Positions 10,341 through 18,266 of a DNA stretch of 64,000 bases are shown here, in pieces. The notes beneath the pieces were generated by a model that saw only the letters and a list, made by a program, of their open reading frames with translations, did no database searches and had not been told where the DNA came from. Position numbers and translations under genes: made by a program. This DNA is from Acidibrevibacterium fodinaquatile (GTDB lineage: Bacteria > Pseudomonadota > Alphaproteobacteria > Acetobacterales > Acetobacteraceae). Within the stretch, counting starts at the first letter, position 1. Every line of letters starts with the position of its first letter. Location of the stretch: assembly GCF_003352165.1 (NCBI RefSeq), contig NZ_CP029176.1:2983501-3047500 (forward strand), read 5' to 3'.

Positions 10341-11165
10341 ATGCGGCTGGCGGCGGCGGGCCTCGAGAGCCCGGCGCTCGAGGCCCGTCTGCTGCTCGGC
10401 CATGCGCTCGGCTGCGACCAGGCGAGCCTGATCCGCGAGCGCACGACGCCGCTCGCCCTCGCCCGCGCGGCACCCGGCTTTCCCGCCCTGCTCGCTCGCC
10501 GCGCGCGGCGCGAGCCGCTCGCCCATATTCTCGGCCGGCGGGAGTTCTGGGGGCTTTCCTTCGCGGTCTCGCCGGCGACGCTGATCCCGCGCCCGGATAG
10601 CGAAACCCTGATCACCGCAGCACTGGCCGCATGGCCGGAGCGCCAGGCGGTGCGGCGCGTGCTTGATCTCGGCACGGGCAGCGGCTGCCTGCTGCTCGCC
10701 GCCTTGACGGAATTTCCCGTGGCCTTCGGCATCGGCGTCGATCTCTCGGCGGCGGCGCTGGCGATCGCCGGCACCAATGCCGCCGCCCTCGGCCTCGCCG
10801 CGCGGGTGGCGTTTCTGCGCGCGGCGTGGGGGGGCGCGCTAGCCGGCGGGTTCGATCTCATCCTGTGCAACCCGCCTTATATCGAGAGCGACGCGATCGC
10901 CGATCTGGCGCCGGAGGTCGCGCGTTTCGAACCGCGGGCGGCGCTCGATGGTGGGAGCGATGGGCTCGATGCCTATCGCGCGGTGATCGCCGATCTGCCA
11001 GCGTTGCTCGCGCCCGGCGGGATTGCGGTGCTCGAACTCGGCGCCGGACAGGCCAGCGCGGTAAGGACGCTCGCAGCGGCGCGAGGGCTTGCGATTCGTG
11101 CCGTCGCCGATGATCTCGGCGGCATCCCGCGGGCCCTGGTTTTGGCGCGCGGCGTGACCGAATAG
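10341..11165 (+). CDS. prmC: Peptide chain release factor N5-glutamine methyltransferase
   Basis: SAM-dependent enzyme that methylates the Gln of the GGQ motif in RF1/RF2. It has the PrmC substrate loop EPLAHILGRREFWGLSF, SAM motif I VLDLGTGSGCLLLA (about 107-120) and the catalytic NPPY at 177-180. Length of 274 aa is slightly short at the N-terminus. The frame continues upstream for about 15 codons (DPTLAQVLANAA, PrmC-like) back to a TGA but holds no ATG, GTG or TTG, so ATG 10341 is the only standard start. Begins 34 bp after the small secreted protein. Confidence 0.9.
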   Translation: MRLAAAGLESPALEARLLLGHALGCDQASLIRERTTPLALARAAPGFPALLARRARREPLAHILGRREFWGLSFAVSPATLIPRPDSETLITAALAAWPERQAVRRVLDLGTGSGCLLLAALTEFPVAFGIGVDLSAAALAIAGTNAAALGLAARVAFLRAAWGGALAGGFDLILCNPPYIESDAIADLAPEVARFEPRAALDGGSDGLDAYRAVIADLPALLAPGGIAVLELGAGQASAVRTLAAARGLAIRAVADDLGGIPRALVLARGVTE

Positions 11166-11442
11166 CCGCCATTCGTGAGAAAATGCGCGGCGGTGAAAAA
11201 ATCTATTGGCGTCGCGCGGTGAGACGGGTATTTTGCGCGCGTATCGCAGGCGGGCGTGCCCTTGTGGCCGCCTTCTCGCTGTGGCTAAAAGGCGCCGTAA
11301 CCAGAGCGAAGCTCTTTCGCTCTGCCGGCTGTGGCCACGGAAGCGGTGCGGAAGCCATGTCGATGGGTCTTCTGAAGGGCCGTGTGCGGCGGCGGCGTGC
11401 GGTGGCATGCCGGGCGCGTGAACAGGAAAGCATGATGTCAAT

Positions 11443-11865
11443 ATGAATATCAAACGGATGCGCGGGCGCAATCACCGCGGCAATGGCAATGGCGGTGTGG
11501 TTCGGCATCACCAAGGGGGCGTGCCGCTCAATCGCAATCACGTCTTCGACAGCAATGGGCCGGACTTGCGGGTGCGCGGCACGGCGCAGCAGCTCTATGA
11601 GAAATATATCCAGCTCGGCCGCGACGCCGCCAGCGCCGGCGACCGCGTGATGGCCGAGAGTTATTTCCAGTATGGCGAGCATTATTTTCGCATCCTCAAC
11701 GCCATGACCCAGGCGGCGCAACAAAACGGCGCACATAGCCAACCGCCGCGGCGTCCCCTCGGCAGCGAAGCCGAGGAGCCCGACGCCCCTCCCGGCACTG
11801 GCGAGCAACCCGCTGATCCGCTGGAGGCGAGCCTCGCGGCCGCGGCTGCCGCGCAGGAGGGTTGA
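11443..11865 (+). CDS. DUF4167 domain protein
   Basis: 140-aa protein of the alphaproteobacterial DUF4167 family. The Arg/Asn/Gly-rich start (MNIKRMRGRNHRGNGNG) suggests nucleic-acid binding. The conserved core follows: FDSNGPDLRVRGTAQQLYEKYIQLGRDA...GDRVMAESYFQYGEHYFRIL (shown in part). The tail is acidic and Pro-rich and unconserved. Frequently found near prmC in this class, as here. Function unknown. The 277-bp gap before it holds no gene I can support. Confidence 0.88.
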   Translation: MNIKRMRGRNHRGNGNGGVVRHHQGGVPLNRNHVFDSNGPDLRVRGTAQQLYEKYIQLGRDAASAGDRVMAESYFQYGEHYFRILNAMTQAAQQNGAHSQPPRRPLGSEAEEPDAPPGTGEQPADPLEASLAAAAAAQEG

Positions 11866-12021
11866 GAGCCCTTTCGGTTGGAATTGGCGGAGTGACGCGG
11901 TATCGATCCGGAACGAGGCGAGCGCGGGTCGTTCGCTGGGAAGTCAAGGAACTTTCAAGCGCGAATCCCCAGGCTTTGCCTCTTGTCGGTCGGGAGGGCA
12001 TCCGCTAAACCCGCCGGCGTC

Positions 12022-12098
12022 GCGCCCGTAGCTCAATTGGATAGAGCACCAGACTACGGATCTGGGGGTTAGGAGTTCGAATCTCTTCGGGCGCGCCA
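12022..12098 (+). tRNA. tRNA-Arg (anticodon ACG)
   Basis: 77-nt cloverleaf with encoded CCA. Acceptor GCGCCCG pairs with CGGGCGC. The D arm is GCTC/GAGC, the anticodon stem CCAGA/TCTGG holds loop CTACGGA with ACG at 12056-12058, and the T arm is GGAG-TTCGAAT-CTCT with discriminator G. ACG is the A34 anticodon that is deaminated to inosine by TadA. Confidence 0.97.
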
Positions 12099-12343
12099 AT
12101 TTTTCGATGATTTAAGCCGTCGCTGCGTTGCCAAGGCGATGGCTTTCGGACCAACGGCGAGCCAATGCAAACGGCTGCCGCGCGCTTTCCTCACCCAATG
12201 CGCGCGCGACGCAAACGCGAGCCGCAACATAACGCGCTGATTTTTCTGGTCGTGTCCCTACGAGTGGTGTGGGGGCTCCTGCGCTGAGTGATCATCCTGC
12301 TTGTCATCCTCGCCGATGTCATTTAAAGGAATTTCTCAGCTAA

Positions 12344-12418
12344 GCGGGCGTAGCTCAGGGGTAGAGCACAACCTTGCCAAGGTTGGGGTCGAGGGTTCGA
12401 ATCCCTTCGCCCGCTCCA
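12344..12418 (+). tRNA. tRNA-Gly (anticodon GCC)
   Basis: 75-nt cloverleaf with encoded CCA. Acceptor GCGGGCG pairs with CGCCCGC, the D arm is GCTC/GAGC, the anticodon stem CAACC/GGTTG holds loop TTGCCAA with GCC at 12376-12378, and the T arm is GAGGG-TTCGAAT-CCCTT. A terminator follows at 12450. tRNA 3' ends are common integration sites, and a toxin-antitoxin pair lies just downstream, but I found no second copy of the 3' end in the window. Confidence 0.97.
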
Positions 12419-12449
12419 GTTTTCTTAAATAAATTTAGAGGTTTAGAGT

Positions 12450-12470
12450 GGTCCTTCGGGGCCGTTTTTT
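12450..12470 (+). terminator. Rho-independent terminator after tRNA-Gly
   Basis: GGTCC, UUCG tetraloop, GGGCC (one G-U pair), followed by GTTTTTT. It sits 31 bp downstream of the tRNA-Gly CCA end and should end that transcript. The following 230 bp to the GNAT gene hold no recognisable gene. Confidence 0.8.
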
Positions 12471-12698
12471 GCTTCCCCGCCCATCGGGTCGGTGCCGGGG
12501 AAGCACTGGGGAAGCAGCCGACATCATGCTGCGGGATACGCCCGGCGGCATTTGGCACGGGCGATACACCCATTTCACACCGCTCGGCGCAACCGGCAGG
12601 CTCTGTCACGGATACGTCCCAGCCAATTGGACGCATGGCACTGAGTGCCTCCGACCCTCCAGGGACGGTCATACCGATGAGATTAGGCTGCGTGACCA

Positions 12699-13223
12699 TC
12701 ACCGCTCAGCGCTCCCTGACGCCATGCGCATTGGCAGAACCAGCCGAAGCGAATCGGGCAGCCGCACGAACCCATGGGCCGCGTAGAAACCGGCCGCAGT
12801 CTCGTCCAGAGCGTCGGCCACGACCATAGAGGCGCCCACCGTGCCGGCGCTGTCGAACGCGCGCTGCAACGCATCCGCCAGCAGCACGGCCCCGAGCCGC
12901 TGTCCCTGACGTTCCTTCGCGACGGCCAGGCGACCGATCCGCGTCCCGCTCACCAGAGGGTAACGCGGGACGTGCTTGCGCGCCGCCTCCGGCACATCAC
13001 CCTGTGAGATCGCCATGGCGCACAGCGTGTAGTAGCCCAACACGTGGGTCGGCTCGCTGACCTCGCTCAGGACGAAGACGGCATTTGCCTTCCGGCGCAC
13101 GTCCTGGCCAGCCTGGGTCTTGAGATAGCGATCCAGGTCTTCGACCCCACAGGTGAAGCCGCCTCTGTCGTGCTCCTCTCCAAGCAGCATGATCCGAAGA
13201 TCTTGCGATTGCCGTGTTGCCAT
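12699..13223 (-). CDS. GNAT-family toxin (TacT-like)
   Basis: 174-aa GNAT acetyltransferase of the toxin type that acetylates aminoacyl-tRNA and blocks translation. The acetyl-CoA loop is RLAVAKERQGQRLGAVLL and the catalytic Tyr is in GFYAAHGFVRLPDS. The N-terminus DRGGFTCGVEDLDRYL resembles TacT-type toxins. It starts immediately after the stop of the DUF1778 antitoxin (no gap), as expected for a co-translated pair. The amino acid specificity cannot be read from sequence. Confidence 0.9.
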   Translation of the reverse strand: MATRQSQDLRIMLLGEEHDRGGFTCGVEDLDRYLKTQAGQDVRRKANAVFVLSEVSEPTHVLGYYTLCAMAISQGDVPEAARKHVPRYPLVSGTRIGRLAVAKERQGQRLGAVLLADALQRAFDSAGTVGASMVVADALDETAAGFYAAHGFVRLPDSLRLVLPMRMASGSAER

Positions 13224-13520
13224 TCACGGCGCCACCCGGCGCTTATGCTCCACAAAGGCCCTCTGGAGCCGCTCGCTTGGCGCCGGGGGGCTGACCAGAG
13301 CGTCGAAGAACACAGCCCGATCCCGATCCGACAGTAGGAGCGTGTCATGCTCCGCAATCGTCCGTCGAGCGGCGTCCGTAAGCGCGGTCATGCAGAAATC
13401 CGTCAATTTGCGCCGTTCGAGTTGGGCCGCCCTTTCGATCAACGCCTTGGTCGGCTCGTCGACGCGAAACCCAAGCCGCTCTCCCCGAAGCCGGCGGTCG
13501 ATCTTTGCTGGCATTGGCAT
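13224..13520 (-). CDS. DUF1778 antitoxin (TacA-like)
   Basis: Ribbon-helix-helix antitoxin of the DUF1778 type: ERLGFRVDEPTKALIERAAQ forms the RHH region, followed by LTDFCMTALTDAARRTI and the toxin-wrapping tail FFDALVSPPAPSERLQRAF. Starts possible at GTG 13526, ATG 13520 and ATG 13514. ATG 13520 has GGAGG five bases upstream and is chosen (98 aa). Such antitoxins repress their own operon with the toxin. Confidence 0.9.
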   Translation of the reverse strand: MPMPAKIDRRLRGERLGFRVDEPTKALIERAAQLERRKLTDFCMTALTDAARRTIAEHDTLLLSDRDRAVFFDALVSPPAPSERLQRAFVEHKRRVAP

Positions 13521-13603
13521 GGCCACCTCCGGCTGTCTATGTACGTCGATTGGACTAACTTTTCAAGATTTGCCCTGGCTACCGCTTTTTAGTGCCCGGA
13601 CCT

Positions 13604-13963
13604 TCAACTTTGGGGGTGACGGAGGGAGAGCGATGCCAGGAGCCGCTCCGCATAGGCCGCACCCGCGTCCCATACGCGCACCGGCCGCACGACGAACAAT
13701 AAAAAGGCTATCCAGAGGCAAAGGAGCGCAAACGCGGCCATCTGGGCGGCCGATGCATCTCGCGTGATCGCCCAAAACGGCGCGTTGTGGGTCGTCACTT
13801 GGGCGATCTGAGCTGCGCCGATAGCCACCAATGCACAGGTCGCCAACAGAACTGCCGTCCCTCTCATACCCAATAGATTGCGCCAAAACCCGTAAGAGAT
13901 GTTGTCGTTATATATGAATGGATATTTGAGGCCGCACCGCAAATCGATCAGACGACGGATCAC
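13604..13963 (-). CDS. Hypothetical two-helix membrane protein, possibly N-terminally truncated
   Basis: 119 aa from a GTG at 13963, with two hydrophobic segments (TAVLLATCALVAIGAAQIAQ and MAAFALLCLWIAFLLFVV). The same frame stays open upstream for about 40 further sensible codons back to a TAA, without any ATG, GTG or TTG, which suggests that the true 5' end has been lost. Family not recognised. Codon use is less GC-biased than the neighbours. Moderate support only. Confidence 0.45.
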   Translation of the reverse strand: MIRRLIDLRCGLKYPFIYNDNISYGFWRNLLGMRGTAVLLATCALVAIGAAQIAQVTTHNAPFWAITRDASAAQMAAFALLCLWIAFLLFVVRPVRVWDAGAAYAERLLASLSLRHPQS

Positions 13964-14205
13964 TGCTCGGTAAATGGCATCGGCCGCGTCCTGATCTCGC
14001 GCCTCTGCGCTGGCATTTGGTAGCGTGAAGTCTGGCGCTAGGTTCTGCCCGCTGCGTGGTAGGCACGCTTGATCGGCATCTTATTCGTACATTCTCAGAA
14101 ACGACGAATAATCTCCGTCGTGAGACCGCCGCATCGCTGCTTGAGTTTGTGCTGCGCGGTACGACCACCTGACAGCGACGCGGCTCCGACGATTGCGCGC
14201 GCTGG

Positions 14206-15648
14206 TCAGAACGAGGCGATCAGGCGCATGCCCATCACCAGTGCGTTTTTGCGCAAATTGCCATCGGGGTTCACGACATTGCCGCCAGGATGGAAATATT
14301 CCTGAATATCGGGCTGCAGCGCCCACCATTTGGTGATCTGGACTTGATAGGTTTCCTCGAGCTGAAACTCGTAATTGGCGAGAGGGTAATCGGGATTGAC
14401 ATAGGTGCGCTCGGCCAGATCGAAATCACGTTCGGCGCTGCTGACATGCGAATAGGCGAATTCCACGCCAAAGAGATCAGCCGGGCGCGCGGGGATGAGG
14501 CCTTTTTCCACGATGCCGCCATCGGCGAAGCGATCGACCAGGTTCTCATCGCTGGGGCTGACGGAGGCGCGGAGAAACGCGGAAACACCTTGATCAGACC
14601 CCGCGTGCAGGCGATAGAGCGGCCAATCGGCGACACCATACGCGCCCCAATCGCCAACATGGTTGCGCGGCTCGCCATTCGAGTCGGGCGAGGCCAGCGA
14701 AATACCCTGGCTATCATAGCGCAAGCTCGCGAAATGGGTGCCGCTATCATACCAGCTGCCGAATTTTACCACCAATGGCGCCGCCGGCGCGCTCGGCAAA
14801 GCGAAGGTCGCGACATCGAGCTCTGAAATCACGAAGACGCCGCCGGAGAAGCTGAACAAGGTGTCGCTCGGCTGCTGCTCGTCGACGAACGTCGAGCCAT
14901 TGCCGCCGGTGGGATCGCCATCAAACACAGCATTCATCCAGGTGACTTGGGGCAGCGGTTTCAACGCCAAGCGTACCGCCGGCGCTGCCAGCGGATAGGT
15001 CGCACCGCCGGCTGGCAAATCATTGGTGACGCCAGCAAACGTGTTGCCGAGAAAGAGCTGTGAGGTCTGGCTGATCATGAATTCGTCGTCGATGCCGAGC
15101 ACGCCGAGGCGGAGCGAAACCGCCCCGGCATCGGTAACTTGCTGGAGCCAGACGGTGTAGATTTTCTCCGTCGGCGCCGCTTCGATATTGGAGACAGTGA
15201 GCAGGCTGCCGACATAGCCATTGGTCAGGCCACGGCCCTCTGGCTCACCCTCGACGCTCATCGCCGAGATGTGGAAACGCGCGCCCTGCCAGCCGACGAG
15301 TTTTGCGAGATCGACATCGACCTGGCCGAGCAGCAGGCCCTCATAGACCCCGCCCTGTTTGATGCCGCCTTGCACATTGTCGAGGAAATCACTGGTATAA
15401 TTCAGATTGATATTGACCCCTTGAGCCGATAGCCACGCCCGCAGCCCGCCCCAGTCGCCGGTCATTGTCTTGCGGGTCCAGAAACTGTCGGGCTCGGCCG
15501 GGATATTGGCGTTGACTTCCTCCTCGACCGCCGGCTGCATATCGCTATCGGCCCGCACCATACGCGGGGCGACCAACACGAGCGCGAGCACCAACCACGC
15601 GAGGCGCCGATACTCCCCGCCCCGTCCCGCCCGAGATGCCTGTGCCAT
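14206..15648 (-). CDS. OprB-family carbohydrate-selective porin
   Basis: 480-aa outer-membrane beta-barrel of the OprB type, which passes sugars and sugar alcohols. From ATG 15648 the signal peptide (YRRLAWLVLALVLVAPRMVRA) is followed by the OprB hallmark FWTRKTMTGDWGGLRAWLSAQGV and INLNYTSDFLDNVQGG. The C-terminus ends in Phe (MGMRLIASF), as expected for BAM-inserted barrels. Such porins are numerous in acetic acid bacteria. An upstream in-frame ATG at 15672 would add eight charged residues. Monocistronic as seen. Confidence 0.9.
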   Translation of the reverse strand: MAQASRAGRGGEYRRLAWLVLALVLVAPRMVRADSDMQPAVEEEVNANIPAEPDSFWTRKTMTGDWGGLRAWLSAQGVNINLNYTSDFLDNVQGGIKQGGVYEGLLLGQVDVDLAKLVGWQGARFHISAMSVEGEPEGRGLTNGYVGSLLTVSNIEAAPTEKIYTVWLQQVTDAGAVSLRLGVLGIDDEFMISQTSQLFLGNTFAGVTNDLPAGGATYPLAAPAVRLALKPLPQVTWMNAVFDGDPTGGNGSTFVDEQQPSDTLFSFSGGVFVISELDVATFALPSAPAAPLVVKFGSWYDSGTHFASLRYDSQGISLASPDSNGEPRNHVGDWGAYGVADWPLYRLHAGSDQGVSAFLRASVSPSDENLVDRFADGGIVEKGLIPARPADLFGVEFAYSHVSSAERDFDLAERTYVNPDYPLANYEFQLEETYQVQITKWWALQPDIQEYFHPGGNVVNPDGNLRKNALVMGMRLIASF

Positions 15649-15761
15649 GACCGCCCTTCGGCCTTCCTGCAATTGCGAATTACACGCAATTGCATTTTTG
15701 GCAAGTCACGACGCCTCGAGCCCGTGGCCCCGGGGGGCGGCCTGGGCACGCCGCATGCAGC

Positions 15762-15860
15762 GCCGGCGACCGGCGTGCGGTCGGCGAAGTCGAGGGAATC
15801 TCCGCGCTTCTCCTGGAGGGAGAACAGATCCGCAGCCTGGGCTTCTCGGCAAGGTGAGAA
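15762..15860 (-). pseudogene. Decayed fragment similar to the TIR-NTPase gene of this window
   Basis: Within the 433-bp gap between the porin and the GntR gene, the minus strand encodes ADLFSLQEKRGDSLDFADRT. This matches ADLFSLQEEMLGDSLDFTHRT in the split TIR-NTPase gene (DNA 49669-49750), and the DNA itself is alike (for example GCGGATCTGTTCTC in both). No longer frame survives here. I read it as a remnant of a related gene. The rest of the gap shows no gene. Confidence 0.45.
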
Positions 15861-16076
15861 ACAACCCACCCCAGGCCAACGCGTCCTGCATCCCGGCGGC
15901 GGCGCCGACGACGAAGAGAGCCAGCGGCAAAGCGATCGATGATAGGCTTGATGGCCCTTTTCCACCCTTTCTGCGAAGAGATCGGCCGCCGTTCAACCCG
16001 CGCTCTGCGCCGCGAGAAAGGGGGCCGCGCGGACGGGCGAAAAAACACTTGACGGCGGTGAATGATTGAATACAGA

Positions 16077-16092
16077 ATTCTGAATTCAGAAT
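16077..16092. promoter_or_regulatory. Palindromic operator candidate upstream of the GntR gene
   Basis: ATTCTGAATTCAGAAT is a perfect 16-bp palindrome 13 bp before the GntR start codon. A TTGACG box lies at 16049-16054, so the palindrome would overlap the -10 or start region. FCD-type GntR regulators bind such palindromes and often repress their own gene, so this is a likely autoregulatory site. The -10 box is not clear. Confidence 0.6.
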
Positions 16093-16105
16093 ACGGACGC
16101 GCGCG

Positions 16106-16813
16106 ATGCACCTCGCCCCCCACCCGAGCCTGGTCGAACAGGCTTACGATGCCATCCTCGGCGAAATCGCCGACGGCACGCTCGCGCCCAATACCCACCT
16201 CGTCCAAGAGGTTCTGGCCGAGCGCTATGGCGTCTCCCGCCAGCCCATCCAGCAAGCCTTGCTGCTCCTCAAAAACGACGGGATCGTCCAAGACGGGCGG
16301 CGCGGGCTAATCGTCGCGCCGCTCGATATGCAGATGATGCGCGACCGCTATCAGGTCCGCGCGACCCTCGATGCGCTCGCGGCACGCCTTGCGGCACGGC
16401 GCTGCGCTGCCTCGCCAGAGATCGCGGCGCACACCAGGCGCCAAGGCGAGCGCATCCTGGAGGTGGGATTTGCCGCCGTCGCAGCTGGCGCGATCAAAGC
16501 GATGATCGCCCACGACGTCGCCTTTCACGCCTTCGTCTACGACGCCTCCGGCAACCCGATGATCCGCCCGACCGCCGAAATCCATTGGCGTTTCCTTCGC
16601 CGTGTGATGGGGGAAGTGCTGCGCAAATCAGAGCCGCCGATCAGCATCTGGCAACAGCATCGCGCGATCCTCGCAGCGATCGCCGCCGGCGCCGCGGAGG
16701 ACGCCGAAGCCCTCATCCTGAGCCATATCGAGAGCGCGGCGGCGAGGCTCGTTGCCGATGCCCCGATGGGCGACGAGGCCGACACCAAGCGACGGGCCCA
16801 GTCGCGGCGTTGA
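16106..16813 (+). CDS. GntR-family transcriptional regulator (FCD type)
   Basis: 235 aa with a winged-helix N-terminus (LVEQAYDAILGEIADGTLAPN, then LAERYGVSRQPIQQALLLLKNDG) and a C-terminal FCD ligand-binding domain. The metal or ligand residues are suggested by HDVAFHAFVYDASGN and WQQHRAILAAI. It heads a co-directional cluster with an MFS carrier, an acyl-CoA ligase and a ThDP enzyme. The usual role would be to sense the substrate of that pathway. A palindromic operator candidate precedes it. Confidence 0.92.
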   Translation: MHLAPHPSLVEQAYDAILGEIADGTLAPNTHLVQEVLAERYGVSRQPIQQALLLLKNDGIVQDGRRGLIVAPLDMQMMRDRYQVRATLDALAARLAARRCAASPEIAAHTRRQGERILEVGFAAVAAGAIKAMIAHDVAFHAFVYDASGNPMIRPTAEIHWRFLRRVMGEVLRKSEPPISIWQQHRAILAAIAAGAAEDAEALILSHIESAAARLVADAPMGDEADTKRRAQSRR

Positions 16814-16873
16814 GCGTGCGCGACCGGCGTGCAGCCTCGCTCACGCCGGAAACTTTTGGGAGGACCCAACGAA

Positions 16874-18184
16874 ATGTCACAAGCCGCGAGCATCGCTTTC
16901 GACCCCGCGCCACTGCGCTCTGAGGGCGCAACGTACCGCAAAGTCACGCTCAGGATCGTGCCGTTCCTGTTTCTTTGCTATCTCGCCGCCTATCTCGACC
17001 GCATCAACGTCGCTTTCGCCAAGCTGCAAATGCTCGATGACCTAAAATTGAGCGAGCAGGTCTATGCTTTTGGCGCGAGTGTGTTTTTCATCGGCTATGT
17101 CCTCGTCGAGGTGCCGAGCAACGTTGTTCTGCACCGGGTGGGGGCGCGGCTCTGGATCGCGCGGATCATGATCACCTGGGGCCTGCTCTCGGGCGCCATG
17201 ATTTTTGTCCGCACGCCGCTCAGTTTCTATATCGTCCGCTTCCTGCTCGGGGTCGCCGAGGCCGGCTTCATCCCTGGCGTCTTGCTCTATCTCACCTATT
17301 GGTATCCGGCGCGGCGGCGCGGGCGGATCACCGCGATTTTCCTCACCGCGATCCCGATGTCGAGCATCTTCGGCGGTCCCCTATCAGGCTGGATTTTGAA
17401 CGTGGTGAGCGGCGCCCAAGGCCTTCGCGGCTGGCAATGGCTGTTTCTGATCGAGACCATCCCCTCGCTGATACTAGGTGTTGCGACCTTGTTCTATCTC
17501 GACGATCGGGTCGCCTCGGCACGATGGCTCGACGACAAAGAAAAGCAGATCATCACCCGCAATGTCGCGGACGAGGATGCCGAAAAAGAAGATTTTTCGC
17601 AATTATCGGCAGCCTTCCGCACCCCTCGGGTATGGCTCCTCGGCCTGATCTATTTTGGCATCGTGAGCGGTATTTATCTCAACAGCTTCTGGGTGCCGAC
17701 GATCATCAAAGAGACCGGCATCATCGACCCGCTCGCGATCGGCTTGCTCACCGCGATCCCTTATCTCGCTGCGGTGGTGGCGATGATCGTCGTCAACGCC
17801 AGCGCCGATCGCCTGCGTGAGCGGCGTTGGCACACTCTGGTGCCATGCCTTGCGACCGCGCTCGGCTTTGCGCTGACCGCTTGGGCCGGTGGCCATATTA
17901 TGGCCGCGATGATCGGGCTCGTGTTCGCGGTCGCTGGCGCCTTGAGCGCGCAAGCAGCGTTTTGGAGTTTGCCGGCATCGTTCCTTGGCGGCGCTGCCGC
18001 TGCCGCCGGCATCGCGCTCATCAACTCCCTCGGCAATCTCGCCGGGTTCACGACCAATAACATCGTCGGCTGGTTGGCCGCGCTGACGCACAGTAACGCG
18101 GCGAGCCTCTACGTCTTCGCGTTGGTGATGGCGCTGAGCGGGATCCTCGTCCTCGCCGCGCCGGCACGTTTTGTTAACAAATGA
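16874..18184 (+). CDS. MFS transporter, anion:cation symporter type
   Basis: 436-aa major-facilitator carrier with twelve predicted membrane helices. It resembles the ACS family: YRKVTLRIVPFLFLCYLAAYLDRINVAFA (in part), EVPSNVVLHRVGARLW and GFIPGVLLYLTYWYP are its hallmarks. These carriers take up organic acid anions with protons. ATG 16874 is preceded by GGGAGGA at a good distance. The frame opens at 16829 inside the leader. Probable uptake system for the substrate of the next two enzymes. Confidence 0.9.
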   Translation: MSQAASIAFDPAPLRSEGATYRKVTLRIVPFLFLCYLAAYLDRINVAFAKLQMLDDLKLSEQVYAFGASVFFIGYVLVEVPSNVVLHRVGARLWIARIMITWGLLSGAMIFVRTPLSFYIVRFLLGVAEAGFIPGVLLYLTYWYPARRRGRITAIFLTAIPMSSIFGGPLSGWILNVVSGAQGLRGWQWLFLIETIPSLILGVATLFYLDDRVASARWLDDKEKQIITRNVADEDAEKEDFSQLSAAFRTPRVWLLGLIYFGIVSGIYLNSFWVPTIIKETGIIDPLAIGLLTAIPYLAAVVAMIVVNASADRLRERRWHTLVPCLATALGFALTAWAGGHIMAAMIGLVFAVAGALSAQAAFWSLPASFLGGAAAAAGIALINSLGNLAGFTTNNIVGWLAALTHSNAASLYVFALVMALSGILVLAAPARFVNK

Positions 18185-18266
18185 CGCGCGGGCGCAACCC
18201 GATCAAGCCGACGTCTCGGGCGCCGCGACCACGCCTTGGTCTCGTTATTGTTCGGAGGGTTATGCT

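Noticed and set aside
12391-12418. tRNA-Gly 3' end as attachment site of the large island
   Set aside because: No direct repeat of the tRNA 3' end was found near 21.6 kb, 62 kb or elsewhere in the window.
15706-15996. 96-aa minus-strand membrane protein gene
   Set aside because: One hydrophobic stretch but no family signal, and the frame differs from that of the better supported TIR-gene-like fragment in the same stretch.
18171-18266. N-terminal extension of the acyl-CoA ligase
   Set aside because: It would overlap the MFS gene and lacks ANL homology. A strong GGAGGG box precedes ATG 18267.
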